Below, one piece after another: positions 44,937 through 53,931 of a stretch of 64,000 bases of DNA. The notes below the pieces were generated by a model, which was not told where the DNA came from, did not search any database, and saw only the letters and a program-made list of their open reading frames with translations. This DNA is from Rhizobium sp. 11515TR (GTDB lineage: Bacteria; Pseudomonadota; Alphaproteobacteria; Rhizobiales; Rhizobiaceae). The stretch lies in the NCBI RefSeq assembly GCF_002277895.1, contig NZ_CP022998.1:3391501-3455500 (forward strand), given 5' to 3'. Numbering within the stretch: the first letter of the stretch is position 1; the number at the start of each line of letters is the position of its first letter. Position numbers and translations under genes: made by a program.

Positions 44937-45446
44937 TCAAGCCGCCGGCTTTGGCCGCGATAGCCACTGCGAATAGGGCTTCACGCCGAAATCCGGATCG
45001 GCCGCCTCCTCAAGCACATGGATGAATTCGATCGAATGCCCGTCGGGATCCGAAAAATATTGCGAGACGGCCGGCATCCAACCGACAACGACCGGCTCAT
45101 CGAGCGGCTCGCCATTGAAGCCCTTCGGCTGAACGCCATGAGCCTTCAGTGCGGCGGCGGCGCCGATTACATCGCCGAGAGAGGTTCTGAAGGCAATATG
45201 GAGGCGCATCTTGAGAGGGGAGCTGCCCGTTTCCCAAAGGCCGAGCATGCCCGTGCGTTTATCGTCGATCCAAAGGAAGGCGACATTCCTGCTCTCAATG
45301 ACGGTCCCGATTTCCAGCTTCAGAACATCGCGATAGAAGGAGATCGAGCGATGGAGATCGGCAACCGTCAGATGCGTCTCATAAAGTCCCAGAATGCTGG
45401 GGATTGACGGATCGGCCGAACGCTCGGCATGACCGGCCGTCATCAC
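44937..45446 (-). CDS. VOC (glyoxalase/bleomycin resistance) family protein
   Basis: This 169-aa protein consists of one vicinal-oxygen-chelate domain with both beta-alpha-beta modules (YETHLTVADLHRSISFYRD and YFSDPDGHSIEFIHVLEE). The metal ligands are visible as the H of THLTV, the H of RLHIAF and the E of SIEFIH. Which reaction it performs is unknown. Its ATG overlaps the stop of the RidA gene in an ATGA, so the two are translationally coupled. Confidence 0.88.
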   Translation of the reverse strand: MMTAGHAERSADPSIPSILGLYETHLTVADLHRSISFYRDVLKLEIGTVIESRNVAFLWIDDKRTGMLGLWETGSSPLKMRLHIAFRTSLGDVIGAAAALKAHGVQPKGFNGEPLDEPVVVGWMPAVSQYFSDPDGHSIEFIHVLEEAADPDFGVKPYSQWLSRPKPAA

Positions 45447-45832
45447 ATCACTTTCGCCGCCGTAACCTCGACCTCGACCAGAAACTCGGACCGCGTAAAT
45501 CCGCCGACGATCAGCAGCGTAGAGACCGGTGCGGGAGTCTGGACATAGCGATCGCGCACGGCCATGTAGGCGGGAAAATCCTCGCGCGTGGTCACGAAAC
45601 CACCGATGCGTATGACGTCGGCAAACCCCATGCCGGCCTCCTCAAGGACAGCGCCGATCGCCTTGAAACACAGTTCAGCCTGGCCGGTGACGTCAGACGG
45701 AATGCGGTCGTCGAGACCGATGCCGAGCTGGCCGGAGGTGACCAGCAGGCTGGCGCCCGGCGGCACCAGCAGACCGTGATTGTAGTTGCCGAAAGGGCGG
45801 CGGACGGATGCGGGATTGAAGACCTTTTTCAT
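45443..45832 (-). CDS. RidA/YjgF-family protein
   Basis: This 129-aa protein is of the RidA/YER057c/UK114 trimeric family, some members of which deaminate reactive enamines. It has SGQLGIGLDDRIPSDV, the QAELCFKAIGAVLEEAGMGF helix and TLLIVGGFTRSEFLVEVEV. The conserved arginine of true RidA deaminases (in the R-x-C-V context) is not clearly present, so it may belong to a related subgroup with a different role. Coupled to the VOC gene. Confidence 0.88.
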   Translation of the reverse strand: MKKVFNPASVRRPFGNYNHGLLVPPGASLLVTSGQLGIGLDDRIPSDVTGQAELCFKAIGAVLEEAGMGFADVIRIGGFVTTREDFPAYMAVRDRYVQTPAPVSTLLIVGGFTRSEFLVEVEVTAAKVM

Positions 45833-45893
45833 CGATTCCGACTCCTCGTGATCGGAGCAATTTCAGCATTTTGATGCTATGCCGACAAGCCGT

Positions 45894-46790
45894 TCAATGC
45901 ACTTGCGCTGAAATATCAGCCCGATTTCGGCGCACTTCCAACAGGATATGTCCGAAAAGTGCTGCAAGCACGATCGGCCCGCCGATGAGCGTCGCCGTCG
46001 AAGGGCGCTCAGCAAAGATCATCCAGACCCAGAGTGGCGTCAGCGGCACTTCGAGCGCCGTCAGCAGAGCGGCATCCGAAGCCGGCACCAGCCGCGAGCC
46101 GAATGTATAGAGGCTGAGGCCCATGGCGTTCTGGATGATGCCGAAGGCGATGATCAGGCCGAGATCCTGGCCGGAGATCGAAAGCGGCGAGGCGAACCAG
46201 AAGGTAATGAAGGAACACAGCCAGGCGGAAAGCGCCATGGCCGGCAGCATCGGCACATTGCGATGCTGGCGCATGACCACCGCAAGGGCGGCGACCGTCA
46301 GCGTCATGATGGCGGCCAGCCCCTTGCCGAGCCAGCTGCCGCTGTCATTCCCATGCCCGGAAAGCATGATGAGCACGCCGATGAAGGCAACGCCGCTGGC
46401 AACAAGCGTCCGCACATTCGGACGCTCGCCGATGAAGAGAAAGGCGACACCGGCCGTAACGAACGGCACGGTCGCATAGATGACCATGGCATCGGCAACC
46501 GAGGTATAATAGATCGAGCCGATGCCGCTGATCATTGAGGCGGTGGAAAAGATCGTCGCCGCCAGTGAAGGCCCACCCATGGAGCGCAGGATGCGAAAGG
46601 CGTTGCGGCGCTCGATATAGAAGAACAACGCGAAAACGCCGAGCCCAGAGACAATGCCGCGGCAGAACAGAATGGTCATAAGATCGGCGTGGATCGCCCG
46701 CACGAAGAGACCGGACGTCGACCAGGCAAGCGCCGAAAGCGCCACATAGGCCACGCCCAGCCTGTATTGCTGCTGTTCTGCCAGCGTCAC
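45894..46790 (-). CDS. EamA/DMT-family transporter
   Basis: This approximately 298-aa inner-membrane protein has ten hydrophobic segments and two EamA repeats (GVAYVALSALAWSTSGLFVR at the N-terminus, LVPASDAALLTALEVPLTPL in the second). The family exports or imports metabolites; the substrate cannot be told. I chose the GTG at 46790, with GGAGG eight bases upstream, over the in-frame ATG at 46823. It ends 61 bases before the RidA gene start, on the same strand. Confidence 0.9.
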   Translation of the reverse strand: MTLAEQQQYRLGVAYVALSALAWSTSGLFVRAIHADLMTILFCRGIVSGLGVFALFFYIERRNAFRILRSMGGPSLAATIFSTASMISGIGSIYYTSVADAMVIYATVPFVTAGVAFLFIGERPNVRTLVASGVAFIGVLIMLSGHGNDSGSWLGKGLAAIMTLTVAALAVVMRQHRNVPMLPAMALSAWLCSFITFWFASPLSISGQDLGLIIAFGIIQNAMGLSLYTFGSRLVPASDAALLTALEVPLTPLWVWMIFAERPSTATLIGGPIVLAALFGHILLEVRRNRADISAQVH

Positions 46791-46896
46791 GATGAAATCC
46801 TCCGCCCTCTCGCGGCAGAGCATTAGCGGGCGGCAAGGATGCCCACAAGCAAAGCTTGCGCCGTTGCGTGTCGCGGATACCGGAAGATGACAAGGG

Positions 46897-47460
46897 TTGC
46901 AGGAAGGCCACGCCCCTTCCGGTTGGCAACCGGGAGACGCCTACCTACCCATTGGTACTGGCTGGATCATATTGATCTTGAACATATTTGTGATCGCTCT
47001 ACGGTTCTGGCGGTCCGCGTCCAAGGAGAATCAGTTGCGCCTGTTGTCAGCCACCTTGTTCGCGTGCGGCTGCGTCAGCCTGGTCGACGGTCCGCTATGG
47101 CCGCCGGCGCAAACCTATGTCGACACGACCGTGCAATGCAGCCAGAGCAGCAATCCGGCTCGTTGCGAGCATACCCGCGATAGCTGGAAGGCCGATTACG
47201 AGGAAGCCATCGCGGGCGGGTATCGCGCCCAGAAACACGTCGCCCTATGCCTGAGCACAGGCTGCGACGAGGCGATCCAACCCGACAAGATGCTCGGCTG
47301 CGCCTGGCGCATGGTCATTGCCGAAACAAGGCATGCGCTACCGGACAGTATGGATCTTGCCAATCTCAACCGCTTCTGCGGAACTGATTATATCGACCAA
47401 AAGGGAAAACTCGCGGCCGCCTCGCAAGCGAAGGCGATGCTGCGCCTCATCGGCAAATAG
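46897..47460 (+). CDS. Hypothetical membrane-anchored cysteine-containing protein
   Basis: This protein of up to 187 aa does not match a family I know. It has one hydrophobic segment near the N-terminus (GTGWIILILNIFVIALRFW) and a second around LLSATLFACGCVSLV. The C-terminal domain has several cysteines (TVQCSQSSNPARCEHT; ALCLSTGCDEA; LGCAWRM; NRFCGTDYI), fitting an exported, disulfide-bonded protein. The start is uncertain: the TTG at 46897 has no proper ribosome site. It lies between two minus-strand genes, with codon use like the rest of the window. Confidence 0.55.
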   Translation: MQEGHAPSGWQPGDAYLPIGTGWIILILNIFVIALRFWRSASKENQLRLLSATLFACGCVSLVDGPLWPPAQTYVDTTVQCSQSSNPARCEHTRDSWKADYEEAIAGGYRAQKHVALCLSTGCDEAIQPDKMLGCAWRMVIAETRHALPDSMDLANLNRFCGTDYIDQKGKLAAASQAKAMLRLIGK

Positions 47461-47514
47461 CAAGGCTGCGCAGCAAAGTCTCTGCCGCGCAGCCCGGTGT
47501 TTTTGCGCAGGTTC

Positions 47515-48126
47515 CTAAGCGTAGGGTGCCAGGAAACTGCGGGTGGCCTCGATTTCGTTGGGCCTGATATCGTGGCCGCCTGGATGCCATTCTAGCGTGA
47601 CCTCGGCATTCTGCCGGGCAAAATAATCGGCAAGCGCCTTGGTGACCGGAGCGGGTGCGATCGGATCGCGTTCGCCTGCGGTGATCAGAACGCGCTTGCC
47701 CTCCAGCCTTGCATTATCCTTCGGCTGGAACGGGATCAGCGGATGCATCAGTACGACCGCGTCGAAGAGATCGCCATGCTCGATCAGCACATTGGCAAGG
47801 ATGTTCGCACCGTTGGAAAAGCCGAGGCCAAGCACCTGCGATGCGCCGTGCTCAGCCGCCAACTCCGAGACGTAGGCTGACATCTTTGCCGTGGCACGGG
47901 CAAGATCGGCCATGTCATAGACGCCCTCGCCCGTCCGACGGAAGAAACGCGCGGCACCATATTCCGAGACATCGCCGCGCGGCGAGACGATGGTTGCGTC
48001 CGGCAATAGGCGGGTAGCGAAATCGAAGAACTGGTTTTCGTCGCCGCCGGTGCCGTGGAAGGTGAAAAAAATCGGCTTGCCGGATGCACCGGCCTTCAGC
48101 CGGTGCACATAAGTCTTGTCGGTCAT
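47515..48126 (-). CDS. MhqD-like alpha/beta hydrolase (phospholipase/carboxylesterase family)
   Basis: This 203-aa hydrolase is of the Abhydrolase_2 type, with FFTFHGTGGDENQFFDFATR, the nucleophile GLGFSNGANILAN, the acid TAGERDPIAPA and the histidine EWHPGGHDI. In Bacillus, MhqD partners MhqO in quinone resistance. Here it lies 16 bases downstream of the MhqO-like gene on the same strand, so the pair is conserved. The reaction is not established. Confidence 0.9.
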   Translation of the reverse strand: MTDKTYVHRLKAGASGKPIFFTFHGTGGDENQFFDFATRLLPDATIVSPRGDVSEYGAARFFRRTGEGVYDMADLARATAKMSAYVSELAAEHGASQVLGLGFSNGANILANVLIEHGDLFDAVVLMHPLIPFQPKDNARLEGKRVLITAGERDPIAPAPVTKALADYFARQNAEVTLEWHPGGHDIRPNEIEATRSFLAPYA

Positions 48127-48141
48127 GATATCTCTCCTCGA

Positions 48142-49074
48142 TTAGCCTTCCAGCGGTTCGAGATGCTGCTCGATCAACCCACGCAGATGCGCATGTTGTT
48201 CCGGCAGTTTCAGCGCCTCGCCGAGATGGGCCGTATCTTCGTCCCTGTCGAAGCCGGGTTCGTTGGTGGCGACTTCGAACAGCACGCCGCCCGGTGTGCG
48301 GAAATAGATCGCCCAGAAGTAATCGCGGTCGATGACCGGCGTCACCTGATAACCCGTATCCATCAGCGCCTTGCGCACTTCGAGCTGCTTTGCGCGGTTT
48401 TCGACGGCAAAGGCGACATGGTGGACGGAGCCGGCGCCCGGCAGCGCCCGGTTGATGTTCGGCATGGTTTCGAGGTCGACATAGTCGGCACCGTTGCCGC
48501 CGGGAATGGCAAGCCGCTTGATGCCTTCATGCGTATCGACCACCTCGTAGCCCATGTACTTCAAGAGCTCGGCGGTAGCGCCTTCGTCCCTGAGCCGCAT
48601 GGCGACGGAATGAAAGCCTCGGATGGCATGCTCGGCATCGACGCCACCATGAGTCCACGGCAGACGCTTGTCGTCCTTGACCTCGACAAGCGCGAAGCCA
48701 TCACCATCCGGGCCGGCAAAATGCACGCGCTTCTGACCGAAGGATTCGTCGGCCTTCAGGCCTTCGACACCGCGCTGGCCAAGCCGTTCGGTCCAATAGC
48801 CGATGGAACCTTCAGGAACGGAATAGACGGTATTGCCAACTTCGCCGGTGCCCGGGCGACCGCGCGCCATCTTCGGGAACGGGAAGTAGGTCATGATCGT
48901 GCCGGGCGTGCCGAGCTCGTCACCATAGTAGAGGTGATAGACATCGGGAGCGTCGAAGTTCACGGTCTTCTTGACGCGGCGAAGGCCGAGCGTATCGGTG
49001 AAGAACTTGTTGTTGGTCCGGGCATCTTCCGCCATCGAGGTAACGTGGTGAAGACCTTTGATCTGGTTAAGCAT
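48142..49074 (-). CDS. MhqO-like ring-cleaving dioxygenase
   Basis: This 310-aa protein has two VOC domains and is of the type annotated as ring-cleaving dioxygenase/glyoxalase, similar to Bacillus MhqO. Visible metal ligands are in GLHHVTSMAEDA, GSVHHVAFAVENR and GGVLFEVATNEPGFDRDE. It probably detoxifies hydroquinones or catechols. I chose the ATG at 49074 (MLNQIKGLHHV) as the family start. A 9-bp inverted repeat lies about 120 bases upstream. Confidence 0.9.
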   Translation of the reverse strand: MLNQIKGLHHVTSMAEDARTNNKFFTDTLGLRRVKKTVNFDAPDVYHLYYGDELGTPGTIMTYFPFPKMARGRPGTGEVGNTVYSVPEGSIGYWTERLGQRGVEGLKADESFGQKRVHFAGPDGDGFALVEVKDDKRLPWTHGGVDAEHAIRGFHSVAMRLRDEGATAELLKYMGYEVVDTHEGIKRLAIPGGNGADYVDLETMPNINRALPGAGSVHHVAFAVENRAKQLEVRKALMDTGYQVTPVIDRDYFWAIYFRTPGGVLFEVATNEPGFDRDEDTAHLGEALKLPEQHAHLRGLIEQHLEPLEG

Positions 49075-49189
49075 CTTAAACCCCTTGTCTCGTCGCGCCT
49101 GCACCGGCAGGCGTTTGTCATGGGCAGAAGATGGTCTTCTAGGGCCTGTTTCGATAGCCCTGAATAGCCAAACGGATTGTCTTCAATGA

Positions 49190-49215
49190 GTGAACGATAA
49201 ATTCAGATCGTTCAC
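49190..49215. promoter_or_regulatory. Long perfect dyad upstream of the mhqO-like gene
   Basis: Arms GTGAACGAT and ATCGTTCAC (9 bp each) with an 8-base spacer, between the mhqO-like gene (minus) and the antitoxin gene (plus). Such dyads suit MarR, HxlR or TetR-type repressors. No regulator gene is adjacent. Confidence 0.6.
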
Positions 49216-49268
49216 CTACGGAAATGCCGCTCGTCTCTTGATTTCAAATGGGAGCAGCATTAATCTAA

Positions 49269-49283
49269 GCTAGACAGTCTAGC
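49269..49283. promoter_or_regulatory. Palindromic operator upstream of the antitoxin gene
   Basis: A perfect 15-bp palindrome GCTAGAC-A-GTCTAGC ends 14 bases before the antitoxin ATG, just upstream of the GAGG ribosome site. This is the usual place for an autoregulatory Phd-type operator. Confidence 0.6.
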
Positions 49284-49297
49284 CAGCGAGGCTTTCG

Positions 49298-49552
49298 ATG
49301 GATTGGCCATTACAGGATGCAAAGAACCAGTTTTCAAAAGTCGTGCAGAAAGCACGCAGCGAAGGGCCCCAAATTGTCACCTTGCGCGGCGAACGGGCGG
49401 CTGTCGTCCTGTCTGCCGAAGACTATGATGTACTTCTGGCCGGCAAACCAAGCCTTGCCGACGATTTGCTGTCGGGGCCTGCTTGGGACGACGAATTGGC
49501 CGAAGCCGTATCTAAACGAGATAAAACGCCAAGCCGGGATGTCCTTTTCTGA
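49298..49552 (+). CDS. Phd/YefM-family antitoxin
   Basis: This 84-aa antitoxin has the classical Phd/YefM N-terminal DNA-binding fold: PLQDAKNQFSKVVQKARSEG, then VTLRGERAAVVLSAEDYDVL. The C-terminus (DELAEAVSKRDKTPSRDVLF) would be the toxin-binding tail. A GAGG site lies six bases before the ATG. Its stop overlaps the toxin start by one base (TGATG), and a palindrome lies upstream, all consistent with an autoregulated type II system. Confidence 0.92.
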   Translation: MDWPLQDAKNQFSKVVQKARSEGPQIVTLRGERAAVVLSAEDYDVLLAGKPSLADDLLSGPAWDDELAEAVSKRDKTPSRDVLF

Positions 49553-49962
49553 TGTATCTGGTCGATACCAACGTCGTCTCGGAAATCCGGCGCGGTAATT
49601 CTCAAGCGATTACGTGGCTGCGCTCGGTCGATCCCTCCACTATCTATCTGAGCGTCATCACACTTGGAGAGATCATGCGCGGGATTGCGCTAAAGCGAAA
49701 ATCGGACCCGCGTACCGCAGCACATCTGGAGGAATGGTTGCGTAAGCTCCGGTACGACCATCGCAATCGCATCCTTGCCATTACCGATCAGATTGCCGTC
49801 GAATGGGGCCGTATCGCGGCGCAACGCCCACGTGGTGACGCCGATGGGCTCATCGCAGCAACTGCGATCGTTCATGACCTCATCGTCGTCACTCGCAACA
49901 TTGGTGATTTCGACGACACCGGCGCTTTAATCGTCAATCCCTGGGATGAGGCGCCTTACTGA
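49552..49962 (+). CDS. vapC: PIN-domain (VapC-type) toxin
   Basis: This 136-aa PIN ribonuclease should cleave RNA, likely tRNA or rRNA as known VapCs do. The acidic active site is visible: Asp5 in [12 protein letters not shown], Glu11, and the later acidic cluster around [16 protein letters not shown] with DFDDTGA. It overlaps the antitoxin stop by one base and its 3' end overlaps the convergent ung gene by 7 bases. Intact, with no frameshift. The pairing of a PIN toxin with a Phd-type antitoxin is common. Target unknown. Confidence 0.92.
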   Translation: MYLVDTNVVSEIRRGNSQAITWLRSVDPSTIYLSVITLGEIMRGIALKRKSDPRTAAHLEEWLRKLRYDHRNRILAITDQIAVEWGRIAAQRPRGDADGLIAATAIVHDLIVVTRNIGDFDDTGALIVNPWDEAPY

Positions 49963-50657
49963 GCCTCAGGATTGCTCGGCAGAGCCCAATCGATCGGATC
50001 CCGGCCATGCTCGGCTAGATAGGCATTGGCCTTGGAAAAATGCCGGCAGCCGAGGAAGCCGTTATGGGCCGACAGCGGCGAAGGATGCGCTGCCTTCAGC
50101 ACCAGATGGCGCTCGGTATCGACAAAGGCGGCCTTCTTCTGCGCATAGGAACCCCAGAGCATGAAGACGACCCCATCGCATTCGTCGTTCACCCTGCGGA
50201 TGACGGCATCGGTAAAGCGCTCCCAGCCCTTGCCCTGATGGGAGGCTGCCTGCGATTCCTCGACCGTCAGCACGCTGTTGAGCAGAAGCACGCCCTGCTT
50301 TGCCCAGCTTTCCAGAAAGCCGTGGCGAGCCGGCGGGATGCCGAGATCCGTTTCCAGTTCCTTGTAGATATTGACCAGCGACGGCGGGATGCGCACGCCG
50401 GGACGCACGCTGAAGCAGAGCCCATGCGCCTGCCCGAAGCCGTGATAGGGATCCTGTCCAAGGATGACCACCTGCACCTCGTCAAGCGGCGTCAGATCCA
50501 GCGCCCGAAAATACTCGCTACCACGGGGAAAGATCACCTTGCCGCGCTGCTTTTCCTCGACGAGAAAAGCCTTGAGCTGCTGCATGTAGGGGCTTTCGAA
50601 CTCCGGAGACAGCGCCTCTTTCCAGCTCTCCTCCAGCTTGATGTTCGCCTCAGCCAT
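49956..50657 (-). CDS. ung: Uracil-DNA glycosylase (family 1)
   Basis: Ung removes uracil from DNA to start base-excision repair. The 233-aa protein has the water-activating motif [18 protein letters not shown] (catalytic Asp at about residue 69) and the second motif [19 protein letters not shown], with the catalytic His. These are near-identical to the family consensus. The 3' end overlaps the toxin gene by 7 bases on the opposite strand. Confidence 0.97.
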   Translation of the reverse strand: MAEANIKLEESWKEALSPEFESPYMQQLKAFLVEEKQRGKVIFPRGSEYFRALDLTPLDEVQVVILGQDPYHGFGQAHGLCFSVRPGVRIPPSLVNIYKELETDLGIPPARHGFLESWAKQGVLLLNSVLTVEESQAASHQGKGWERFTDAVIRRVNDECDGVVFMLWGSYAQKKAAFVDTERHLVLKAAHPSPLSAHNGFLGCRHFSKANAYLAEHGRDPIDWALPSNPEAQ

Positions 50658-50887
50658 CGTCTCGGGCCTCCGTCTGTTGTCAGCATGTCGATTGAGGATG
50701 AAAGCGCCGGCGTGTCAAGAAAATGGCGGACGCCGCGGTGGAGAGATCACAGTTTTCGGGAGGTGATCTGGCCTGCTTCCAGGTTTGCCTCGCAAATCAC
50801 GCAATAATAGCAGCAGGACACGCAAGCGTTGGCAACGCCCTTCGCTTCGGCCATTGGAAGCCATCCCAATTTTCCGACCGGTGTCTC

Positions 50888-51457
50888 ATGCTTCCCTTGC
50901 ATTCCCTTGGCGAGCGCATCGTTGTGCTCGGCCCCTCCAATGCTGGTAAGTCAACCCTGGCGGTTGCACTTTCCAAAAAGCTTGGCTTTCAAACGATCCA
51001 TCTCGATCAGCTTCACCATCTACCCCATACCGATTGGCAACAGCGCCCAGAAGCAGAATTCGCAGCACTTCATGATGCTGCCATTCTTGGCGAACAGTGG
51101 ATCATGGAAGGCAATTATACGCGCCTGATGCCGCAACGTTTGGCCCGCGCTACCGGCGCCATCCTCGTCACCTCCAATCATTGGTTACGCTTTTCCCGCT
51201 ACCTCAAGCGGACCCTGATCAACCGCTCAGATCGAGCAGGTCATCTCGAAGGCGCCAAGGACAGCATCAAATGGGAGATGATCCACTGGATACTCGTGAA
51301 GACCCGTAACAGCGGCGCCAAATACGCAAAAATCCTACAGGAATCCGGGTTGCAACGGTGGAATGCCATACGGCGGAAGCGCTCAATAGCCTTTATCGGG
51401 CTTGGGATTTGCCAGACAGGCGATGGGCATTCACATGAAAGTGCCGGCTTTGAATGA
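50888..51457 (+). CDS. P-loop kinase-like/AAA ATPase (topology-modulation type)
   Basis: This 189-aa P-loop protein has Walker A GPSNAGKST near the N-terminus, the HLDQLHHLP motif and the EGNYTRL region of the FlaR/topology-modulation protein family, related to adenylate kinase. Substrate unknown. The ATG at 50888 (MLPLHSLGERIVVLGP) begins just before the P-loop, in agreement with the family; the longer in-frame form from 50723 is unlikely. It ends 17 bases before the convergent flavoprotein gene. Confidence 0.82.
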   Translation: MLPLHSLGERIVVLGPSNAGKSTLAVALSKKLGFQTIHLDQLHHLPHTDWQQRPEAEFAALHDAAILGEQWIMEGNYTRLMPQRLARATGAILVTSNHWLRFSRYLKRTLINRSDRAGHLEGAKDSIKWEMIHWILVKTRNSGAKYAKILQESGLQRWNAIRRKRSIAFIGLGICQTGDGHSHESAGFE

Positions 51458-51474
51458 ACGCCCACCTTCCATAA

Positions 51475-53922
51475 TCACCCCTTGATCCGCACCATCTGCG
51501 GATCATAAAGCGGCTTCAGCGACACCCGGCACGGCACGCGGCTCTGCGCGACATCGAGCTCATAGCGCCCTGAAAGCACGAAATCCTCCGTGACGCCGTC
51601 GGGATTGCGAACATAGCCGTAGCCGATCGCCTTGCCGATCGTGTAGCCGTAGCCGCCGCTCGATAGCCAGCCGACGCGCTGGCCGTCGCGATAGATCGTC
51701 TCGCGGCCGAGAAGGACGACCTCGGGATCGTCGGGCACGAAGCAGGCGAGCATCTTCTTGACGCCAGAGGCCAGCTGCCGCTCGATCGCCTCCCTGCCGC
51801 GAAATGCCACATCCTTTTTCGTCTTCACCGCCCAGGCGAGGCCGGCTTCGATCGGCGTATGATCCGGCCCGATATCCGAACCCCAGGCGCGATAACCCTT
51901 CTCCAATCGGCAGCTCTCGATGGCGCGATAGCCAGCATTGATAAGACCGTATTCGCGACCAGCCGCCATCAGCACATCATAAACGCTAGTGGCATATTCC
52001 ACCGGCACATGCAGCTCATAGCCAAGTTCGCCGACGTAGGTGATGCGCAGCGCCCGCACCGGGCAGCCGGCGATACCGACGGTCTTTACCTTTCCGAAGG
52101 GGAATGCGGCGTTCGAAACGTCGGCCGAGTTCACGGCCTGCAATATCTCGCGCGACTTCGGCCCCATCAGCGACAAGACCGAATAAGCGGAGGTGACGTC
52201 CACCAGTTCGGCATGCATCTCCGCCGGAATGTTGCGGGCGATCCAGTCAAAATCATGGGTGGCAAAGCCGGTGCCTGTCGTGATGTAGAATTCATTCTCG
52301 GCAATGCGGGCAACGGTGACATCGCATTCGATGCCGCCGCGGTCGTTGAGCATCTGAGTATAAGTCAGGGCGCCGACAGGCTTGGCGACGTCGTTGGAAG
52401 CGATCCAGGAGATCGCTGCCTCGGCATCCCTGCCCTTCAGCACGAATTTGGCGAAGGAGGTCTGGTCGAAAATGACGGCCGCTTCGCGCACAGCCTTATG
52501 CTCCCGGCCGACGGCATCGAACCAGTTCTGCCGTCCATACGTGTACTCGTCCTTCGGCTCCTCGCCGGCAAAGAGATCGGCAAACCAGTTCGGTCGCTCC
52601 CATCCGAGCTTTTCGCCGAAGCAGGCGCCCTGCGCCTTCAGCCGATCGTAAAGCGGCGACTTGCGGCAGGGCCGGCCGCTGGAATGCTCCTCGAAGGGCC
52701 AGGCCATGGTGTAATGCTTGCCATAGGCTTCCAGCGTGCGCGTGCGCACCCAATCAGTGTCGAAATGCGGGCGGCCAAAGCGCCTGATATCGACCGGCCA
52801 GAGATCGTAAGGCGGCTCGCCCTTGGCAACCCATTCGGCGAGCGCCATGCCGGCACCACCGGCAGATGCGATGCCGAAGGCATTGAAGCCTGCGCCGACG
52901 AAGAAATTCCTCAGTTCCGGCGCCTCGCCAAGAATGAAATTGCCATCGGGCGTAAAGCTCTCCGGCCCGCACAGCAGTTGCTTGATGCCGGCCGTCTGCA
53001 GCGCCGGCACACGCACCAGCGCCTGCTCCATGATCTGCTCGAAGTGATCGAAATTGCTGTCGAGCAGCGTGTAGTGGAAATCCCTAGGGATGCCATCGAG
53101 CGCCCAGGGAATGGGATTGGGCTCATAGCCGCCCATGACCAGCCCGCCGACCTCCTCCTTGTAATAGGTCAGCCGATCCGGATCGCGCAGCGTCGGCAGG
53201 TTGGAAGGCACGCCGAAGGATTCGGTGATGAGATATTGATGTTCGACCGAGACGAGCGGAACGTTGACGCCGAAGCGGCCGGCAAAGGTCCGAGTCCACT
53301 GCCCTGCACAGACGACGACACGCTCGCATCCGATGCGGCCTTTCTCGGTGATGACGGCACGAATCCGGCCCTTGTCGATCTCCAGATCGAGAACTTCGGT
53401 ATCCTCAAAGATCGACACACCGTTCATGCGGGCGCCCTTTGCCAGGGCCTGGGTGATATCGGAAGGATTGGCCTGTCCGTCGGTCGGCAGGAAGGCGGCA
53501 CCGACGAGATCATCGACATCCATCAGCGGCCAGAGGTCCCTCGCCTCCTGCGGCGTCAGCAGGTGCATCTGCAGGCCGAAGGACTGTGCCGTCGTCGCCT
53601 GCCGCTTCACCTCGGTCCAGCGCTCCTCGTTGCAGGCAAGGCGCAACCCGCCATTCATCTTCCAGCCGGTGGCAAGCCCCGTCTCCGCCTCGAGTTTCTT
53701 GTAGAGATCGACGGAATAACCGAGCATCTGCGTGATGTTGGCGCTGGTGCGCAGCTGGCCGACGAGACCGGCGGCATGGAACGTCGTGCCCGAGGTCAGC
53801 TTCTTGCGCTCCAGAAGCACCGTATCGGTGAAGCCGAGCTTGCCGAGATGGTAGGCCGTCGAGCAGCCGATGATGCCGCCGCCGATGACGACGGTCTTTG
53901 CTGTAGTCGGCAGTTCCTTCAT
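51475..53922 (-). CDS. Second dimethylglycine/sarcosine dehydrogenase-type flavoprotein (DAO + GcvT)
   Basis: This 815-aa enzyme has the same architecture as the one at 15064-17490. The N-terminal FAD fold reads TVVIGGGIIGCSTAYHLGKL, with SGTTFHAAGLVGQL holding the predicted flavin-linked histidine; the DAO core follows, and the GcvT C-terminal half has YVGELGYELHVPVEYA and AIESCRLEKGYRAWG. The two differ clearly in sequence, so their substrates may differ. The choline-kinase-like gene lies upstream, with its stop about 10 bases before this start. The exact methylated amine is unknown. Confidence 0.88.
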   Translation of the reverse strand: MKELPTTAKTVVIGGGIIGCSTAYHLGKLGFTDTVLLERKKLTSGTTFHAAGLVGQLRTSANITQMLGYSVDLYKKLEAETGLATGWKMNGGLRLACNEERWTEVKRQATTAQSFGLQMHLLTPQEARDLWPLMDVDDLVGAAFLPTDGQANPSDITQALAKGARMNGVSIFEDTEVLDLEIDKGRIRAVITEKGRIGCERVVVCAGQWTRTFAGRFGVNVPLVSVEHQYLITESFGVPSNLPTLRDPDRLTYYKEEVGGLVMGGYEPNPIPWALDGIPRDFHYTLLDSNFDHFEQIMEQALVRVPALQTAGIKQLLCGPESFTPDGNFILGEAPELRNFFVGAGFNAFGIASAGGAGMALAEWVAKGEPPYDLWPVDIRRFGRPHFDTDWVRTRTLEAYGKHYTMAWPFEEHSSGRPCRKSPLYDRLKAQGACFGEKLGWERPNWFADLFAGEEPKDEYTYGRQNWFDAVGREHKAVREAAVIFDQTSFAKFVLKGRDAEAAISWIASNDVAKPVGALTYTQMLNDRGGIECDVTVARIAENEFYITTGTGFATHDFDWIARNIPAEMHAELVDVTSAYSVLSLMGPKSREILQAVNSADVSNAAFPFGKVKTVGIAGCPVRALRITYVGELGYELHVPVEYATSVYDVLMAAGREYGLINAGYRAIESCRLEKGYRAWGSDIGPDHTPIEAGLAWAVKTKKDVAFRGREAIERQLASGVKKMLACFVPDDPEVVLLGRETIYRDGQRVGWLSSGGYGYTIGKAIGYGYVRNPDGVTEDFVLSGRYELDVAQSRVPCRVSLKPLYDPQMVRIKG

Positions 53923-53931
53923 GACGTCACC

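Noticed and set aside
46897..46899. TTG start of the 187-aa hypothetical gene as a firm start
   Set aside because: No ribosome site at a proper distance; the gene is kept but its start is marked uncertain.
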